Origin: Sthenelais limicola
Lineage: Eukaryota > Annelida > Polychaeta > Phyllodocida > Sigalionidae
DNA length: 64,000 nucleotides
Assembly: GCA_942159475.1 (NCBI GenBank)
Contig: OW804095.1
Span: 59,176,773 to 59,240,772, forward strand
Direction of reading: 5' to 3'
Shown here: positions 60,301 to 64,000 of the stretch, one piece after another
How the letters are laid out: every line of letters starts with the position of its first letter
How positions within the stretch are numbered: the stretch's first letter is position 1
Program-made: the position numbers and the translations under genes
Notes under the pieces: model-generated
Told to the model about the DNA's origin: nothing
Databases searched by the model: none
What the model saw: only the letters and a program-made list of their open reading frames with translations

Positions 60301-63300
60301 GTAAGTCAGACAACACAATGCAATACTGTAATGCTTCTCTAAGTATACTCTACCATTGATAGTAAAAAATTACAAAATTCTTACAAGCATACCATTAATC
60401 AAATTATATTATATGACGCATGGAATATCGTACAATACAGATATTACCAATAATCAGTAAGAGCTCTGGGATATACGTACCAGCCAGATTCACACTGGCT
60501 GTCATATTATTGACATGATCAGCATATATTTACACATTTCACACCCAACTACATCAGAGTTGATAAAGCATTGATAATAATAGTTCTTAATTGAGTTTTT
60601 AAAACCCAAATCACCCTCTATAGTCCTAATTCGTTCAGGCAGCTTATTCCAGATGCTTGTAAGTCTACCCATAGTTGTTCTATTGATCTGCTGCTTTTCC
60701 CATCTAATTGACTTTATTTTCTTTCGACATCCATTTCTCAATAAATGAACTTTTGGAAGATAGTATATTTCCGTTGGTCGAAAAGAATTATATTGATATT
60801 GTTCACAACAAGGAACGTTCCGGCACCAATTTGCCGAATTTACTAAATAATTTTTGACGGAAGCCTTTATTGTGAGACACAGTAATATAAACTGAATTAA
60901 ATAGGCCTATGTGTTTTGTGTCGAAGCATTCGGGCTGGTTAATTATATCTTGAAAACGTTTCGATGTGCACGTACAAAGTGCTACAAACACTCGTCGTAC
61001 AATTTAAAATATTCATTTCCGGGGGTTGGAAAATAGTTGGAATACGTTGTGTGTGTGGAATCGACCCGTCGATGTATATATATTTGTGGCTGACGCAGCA
61101 ACTAATTGTGACGCACCCCACCTGCATTCTGTGGACCAATAAGCGGCCCGCATTTATGACGTCCCTGTTCCACCTGGGCGACCGTACCATTATTCTCCCA
61201 GCCCCTGAGCTGCACAGATGTGCTCGCCATTGAGAACATTTTAATTTTACCTATTTACATTTACCTTTTTTGTGTTATGTCCGCTCATTACTCTTGACGT
61301 GTATTTTTGCTTGTATGCTTGTATGTATTAATGATATGTATTATGATCTATCATATGCCTTCCTATTTGAAAGAAAGATTTCGCTTAATGCCAAAGAAAA
61401 GGAGCATAGACAAAAGGTCTCTGGAATTAATCCCACGCAGTTCACTATCGATCAATTCAATTTCTACCTTCCTTGGAACTGATGATCCATTGTTCAAGTT
61501 TAATTTGGTTTTCCCAATCTATACAACTGAACGATTGGCCTTGTAATTAATCTTACTAAGATCTTCATTCTAGAGCCATATATATAGCTAATGAATTGTC
61601 TGATAGTATGTAGTGGAATTTTCCTTTCCAGGGCATTTGACTCTCCGAATTAGATTTCTCAAGGATAAAGAATGACGGATTTATCGAAAAATTTGAGAGC
61701 GTTGCAGCATCCCTTTCATCCAGTTTGCCAAATCGGGAGCTCTGTGTATAGTGTAAAACTGAATAGAATTGAATACCTTCATTCCAAGACTGCCTCAGAT
61801 CAATGCAGATTCCATTTTTCTCGTGTATTCAAAACGGGTACACATACGTGCCAGTCATTAGAATTATATATATGTGAGAGGAAAGCTATTTTAGGAATTT
61901 CGCATGTTTCTTTCTAATGTCGTGCATGCGGCGGTATATTCCTGGCAAACCTGCCGTTGGAAAGCGGGCCACAGGTGGCATGAAATGAAAGGTTGATGAG
62001 TTCAATTAAAGTGCGCCAGCGGTTTGATTTCATCCTCAGAGGAATATGACAAATAAGGTGGACGAAATGTTTCCCATTGCCATTGCAGCCGATCGAATTT
62101 CTTTCTGGCCTGATTCAATGTGATGGTTTTGCATTTACAGTAATGGTTCATCTGTACGCCTCAATGATACGAAACACCAAACTAAACATATGAAAGGGAC
62201 AGTGTTTCCGTTAGAAGATAAATGTATTAATAAAGCAGTATTTATATATACACACCAGCTCTTCATAAGTAATCGGTTTCTATAGTTTGAACCCATCGGA
62301 TTAATTGTGGTGGTATTTATCATATACTTGCAAAGTACCCGTCCTCTGGACGGTCCCCCTCTCTCCCCACATTTCCCCCTCTCCCTCTTTTCCCTCCCCC
62401 TCTTATCTGTCTCTCATACCTGTTTTTCTCTCCCAACCCCATCTCCGATTCCCCCCTCTCCCCCCCCCCCTCTTCCCCATGCTCCCCTCCTCGCTTTCTC
62501 TCCCTCCCCTCTCTCCCTTCCCCTACATCCTCTACCTCCCCTCCCCTCTTTTCCCTCCCCCTCTTCTTCCCCCTCTCGTATTTCCCCACACTCTCCCTTT
62601 TTTCACACTTTCCTCCAACACCCTCCCCCCCCCACTCCCCCTCTCCAATCAGGGCAGGGAAGACCCCCGCTTGCATCCTCTTTCCCATATTTTATAAGCC
62701 CCATTTCCCGAATCCTGTAGGTTTTCAATTTGCAATCCCGTTTTTCTATTTGCAATCCCTACCTGGAAAAATTATGACAACATGGTCACCCTTTCCCAAA
62801 TCCCGTAGGCTCTTTTATATCCCCAAACCCAACCTAAAATAGGTACCAATCCCCGTTCCCGAAAAGGTATTCTCTACCCTTGTGGGAAATGACGTAGTAT
62901 CTTACAGGACTGGCTTTCCCAGGCTATAAATAGAGTGTGGATATCCCAATTTAAAAAAGGCTTCAAAATCACATTTTCAGCCCAGATACCTTCACAAACC
63001 ACATATAATGTCCTCCACACAGGGTCGACGGACCTGTGCAGACAAAAAAACAGACGGGGACATCCCAGATTCCCTGAACATGCGTGACAAAAAAAACCTT
63101 CTAGAGCTTTACATATTAGATAGTCACTTATCAGTTTCATGAATACAGGAATAGAAAAGATATGACACTCATATAAAATTCACATAGCTTGAAACATGTC
63201 ATCAAGCAATATCAGAACATCAACAGTACGCCAAAGCATCATTCTTCCTTCCCACCATTCCCATCACTCATGCAGCCTACTTTCAACCAGTCCTTCAATA

Positions 63301-63670
63301 CATTTTCATCAGCGCTAATCTAGTTATTGTTATTAGAGGCATATCCCGAGGAGGAGATGTTGCATCCTAGAAAGAAACCCCTGTATCCAGGTATGAATAA
63401 TGAGCCCATTGCGTTGTGACGTTCTTAAGAGAGGCCTAGATTGAGCAGGTGATTGGGGTTAGTGGATTAGATTAAAGGGTCGCCACCCGGGCGTATCTGT
63501 TGTCTGGTGTGGAAGGGGTTTAGGAAACTCACCTGAGGCGCAAGCAGCGGAGGATGCAGTGAGAATGTAGGATCTATCATGTGCGATGAGGCCATAGGCG
63601 CCACTGACAAGACTGATGAGGGAGACGACAATACACACCAATGACATAATGAATGCGATGCGCTCGAGAT
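57305..63670 (-). CDS. Claudin/PMP22-superfamily tetraspan with long repetitive tail (last two exons)
   Basis: Minus-strand exons 63670-63533 and 58908-57305 (stop TGA), joined in phase 1; the N-terminal exon or exons lie beyond the window. The first exon gives a hydrophobic helix (RIAFIMSLVCIVVSLISLVSG) and the start of the next (SYILTASSAACAS). The second exon completes helix 3 (GIAMTVSIAIFHG), then a short loop, DHYYGWSFVLAWICVVLSF and the end of helix 4. The YGWSFVLAW box at the fourth helix matches PMP22/EMP/claudin-type proteins (YGYSF.LAW). Family members usually end within 10-60 residues of helix 4. This one continues for about 465 residues: a polybasic KKRRRRKWRKRKR just inside the membrane, a middle part with CDCDH, then Ser-Gln-rich repeats (57341-58030). 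A minus-strand AATAAA sits at 57295-57300. Exact family member not identified. Confidence 0.8.
57341..58030 (-). repeat. Protein repeat region, degenerate (D/E/K)SQxNI units
   Basis: About 230 residues made of roughly 20 units spaced 9 to 18 residues apart, for example ESQPNI, KSQTNI, DSQSDM, DSQANI, ESQTSV, DSQISV, DSQKSI, HSQTDL, ESQPNI, DSEANI, KSQTNI, DSYPNI. Most have a small or acidic residue before SQ and end in an aliphatic residue. The DNA copies are diverged, so the array is old rather than a recent expansion. Confidence 0.85.
60502..60741 (-). pseudogene. Non-LTR retrotransposon C-terminal fragment
   Basis: The minus-strand frame contains LTSIWNKLPERIRTIEGDLG followed by FKNSIKNYYYQCF. 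This is the W-N-x-L-P-x-x-I-R ... F-K-x-x-(L/I)-K pattern found at the C-terminus of CR1/L2/Jockey-like ORF2 proteins. No RT domain remains. It lies inside the tetraspan intron. Confidence 0.6.
62338..62645 (+). repeat. Pyrimidine-rich (CCCTCT)n low-complexity tract
   Basis: About 300 bases of almost pure C and T with irregular CCCTCTCC units. The long proline/serine/leucine frames seen here are by-products of composition, not genes. Confidence 0.85.
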
Positions 63671-64000
63671 CTGCAATATAGTGGTTATATAGTAACAATA
63701 ACATTAGGGTTTACCTTACAGAAGATTAGAAAGAGGTATTAGATCTTTTCCATATACCGATCCAACTACTTGTTGCTCTACAGCTCCCTTTTCTATTTCT
63801 AGTATTCAATGTCTTTGCTTTAGGTAATGGGAGGAATTCTCATATCGTTTCGTAGGGTATCAATTCCATTCTTTAAGGTCCGATTTATTCATGGTTTTGT
63901 ACAGACCCGGGAAACATTTTGAAATGTTTTGAAATATGCATAAATAAAATAGATAATTTCCACATAAGACTTGGCCTGGTTGCCTTTAAGAATATCCTTC

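Larger units (their letters stand above)
58909..63532 (-). other. Large intron of the tetraspan gene
   Basis: A 4.6-kb intron with donor CTCAG|GTGAGT (63533/63532) and acceptor TCTATTCAG (58909). It holds a LINE fragment (60502-60741) and a pyrimidine-rich tract (62338-62645). No other exon was recognised in it. Confidence 0.65.

Noticed and set aside
62305..62720. Three overlapping 120-137-codon frames rich in Pro, Ser, Leu or Gly, Glu, Arg
   Set aside because: They arise from the CCCTCT low-complexity tract on both strands.

Overview
Gene-sparse, intron-rich, AT-rich animal DNA. The orthology of the genes, the abundance of tyrosine-recombinase (DIRS/Ngaro-type) retrotransposons and the frequent palindrome GTAGGCCTAC suggest an invertebrate deuterostome, most likely an echinoderm. 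That is inference; nothing in the window proves the species.

Layout. (1) 217-467, minus: one well-spliced exon of an unidentified gene. (2) 2149-12886, plus: sixteen 3' exons of NCAPG2, the HEAT-repeat subunit of condensin II. About the first third of the protein lies upstream of the window. (3) 13570-19248, minus: four phase-1 exons of a two-domain Ly6/uPAR (three-finger) GPI-anchored protein, tail to tail with NCAPG2. Its signal-peptide exon was not found. Its introns carry two MITE-like inverted-repeat elements and a tRNA-derived SINE. (4) about 22390-26450: a decayed DIRS-like retrotransposon (CCCH-finger gag, RT, RNase H, truncated tyrosine recombinase) broken by frameshifts and by a 440-bp insertion. 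(5) 30674-44070, plus: a complete ABCA3-like lipid transporter, 22 coding exons, 1,774 residues, one GC-AG intron and an unusual poly-cysteine C-terminus. (6) 48372-53604: a complete Ngaro-type retrotransposon with intact gag, RT-RNase H and recombinase frames and identical split direct repeats (A1, B1-A2-B2). A canonical -1 slippery heptamer sits exactly at the gag stop. (7) 57305-63670, minus: the last two exons of a claudin/PMP22-superfamily four-helix membrane protein with a very long cytoplasmic tail carrying about 20 degenerate Ser-Gln-x-Asn-Ile-like repeats.

The cellular genes are unrelated in function (chromosome condensation, surface adhesion or signalling, lipid export, junction or membrane organisation) and do not form a pathway. 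The most notable items are the putative frameshift-regulated Ngaro element and the repetitive tail of the tetraspan protein. No tRNA, rRNA or CRISPR gene was found. Exon boundaries were read by eye from GT/AG sites, phase consistency and recalled family similarity; no database search was run.
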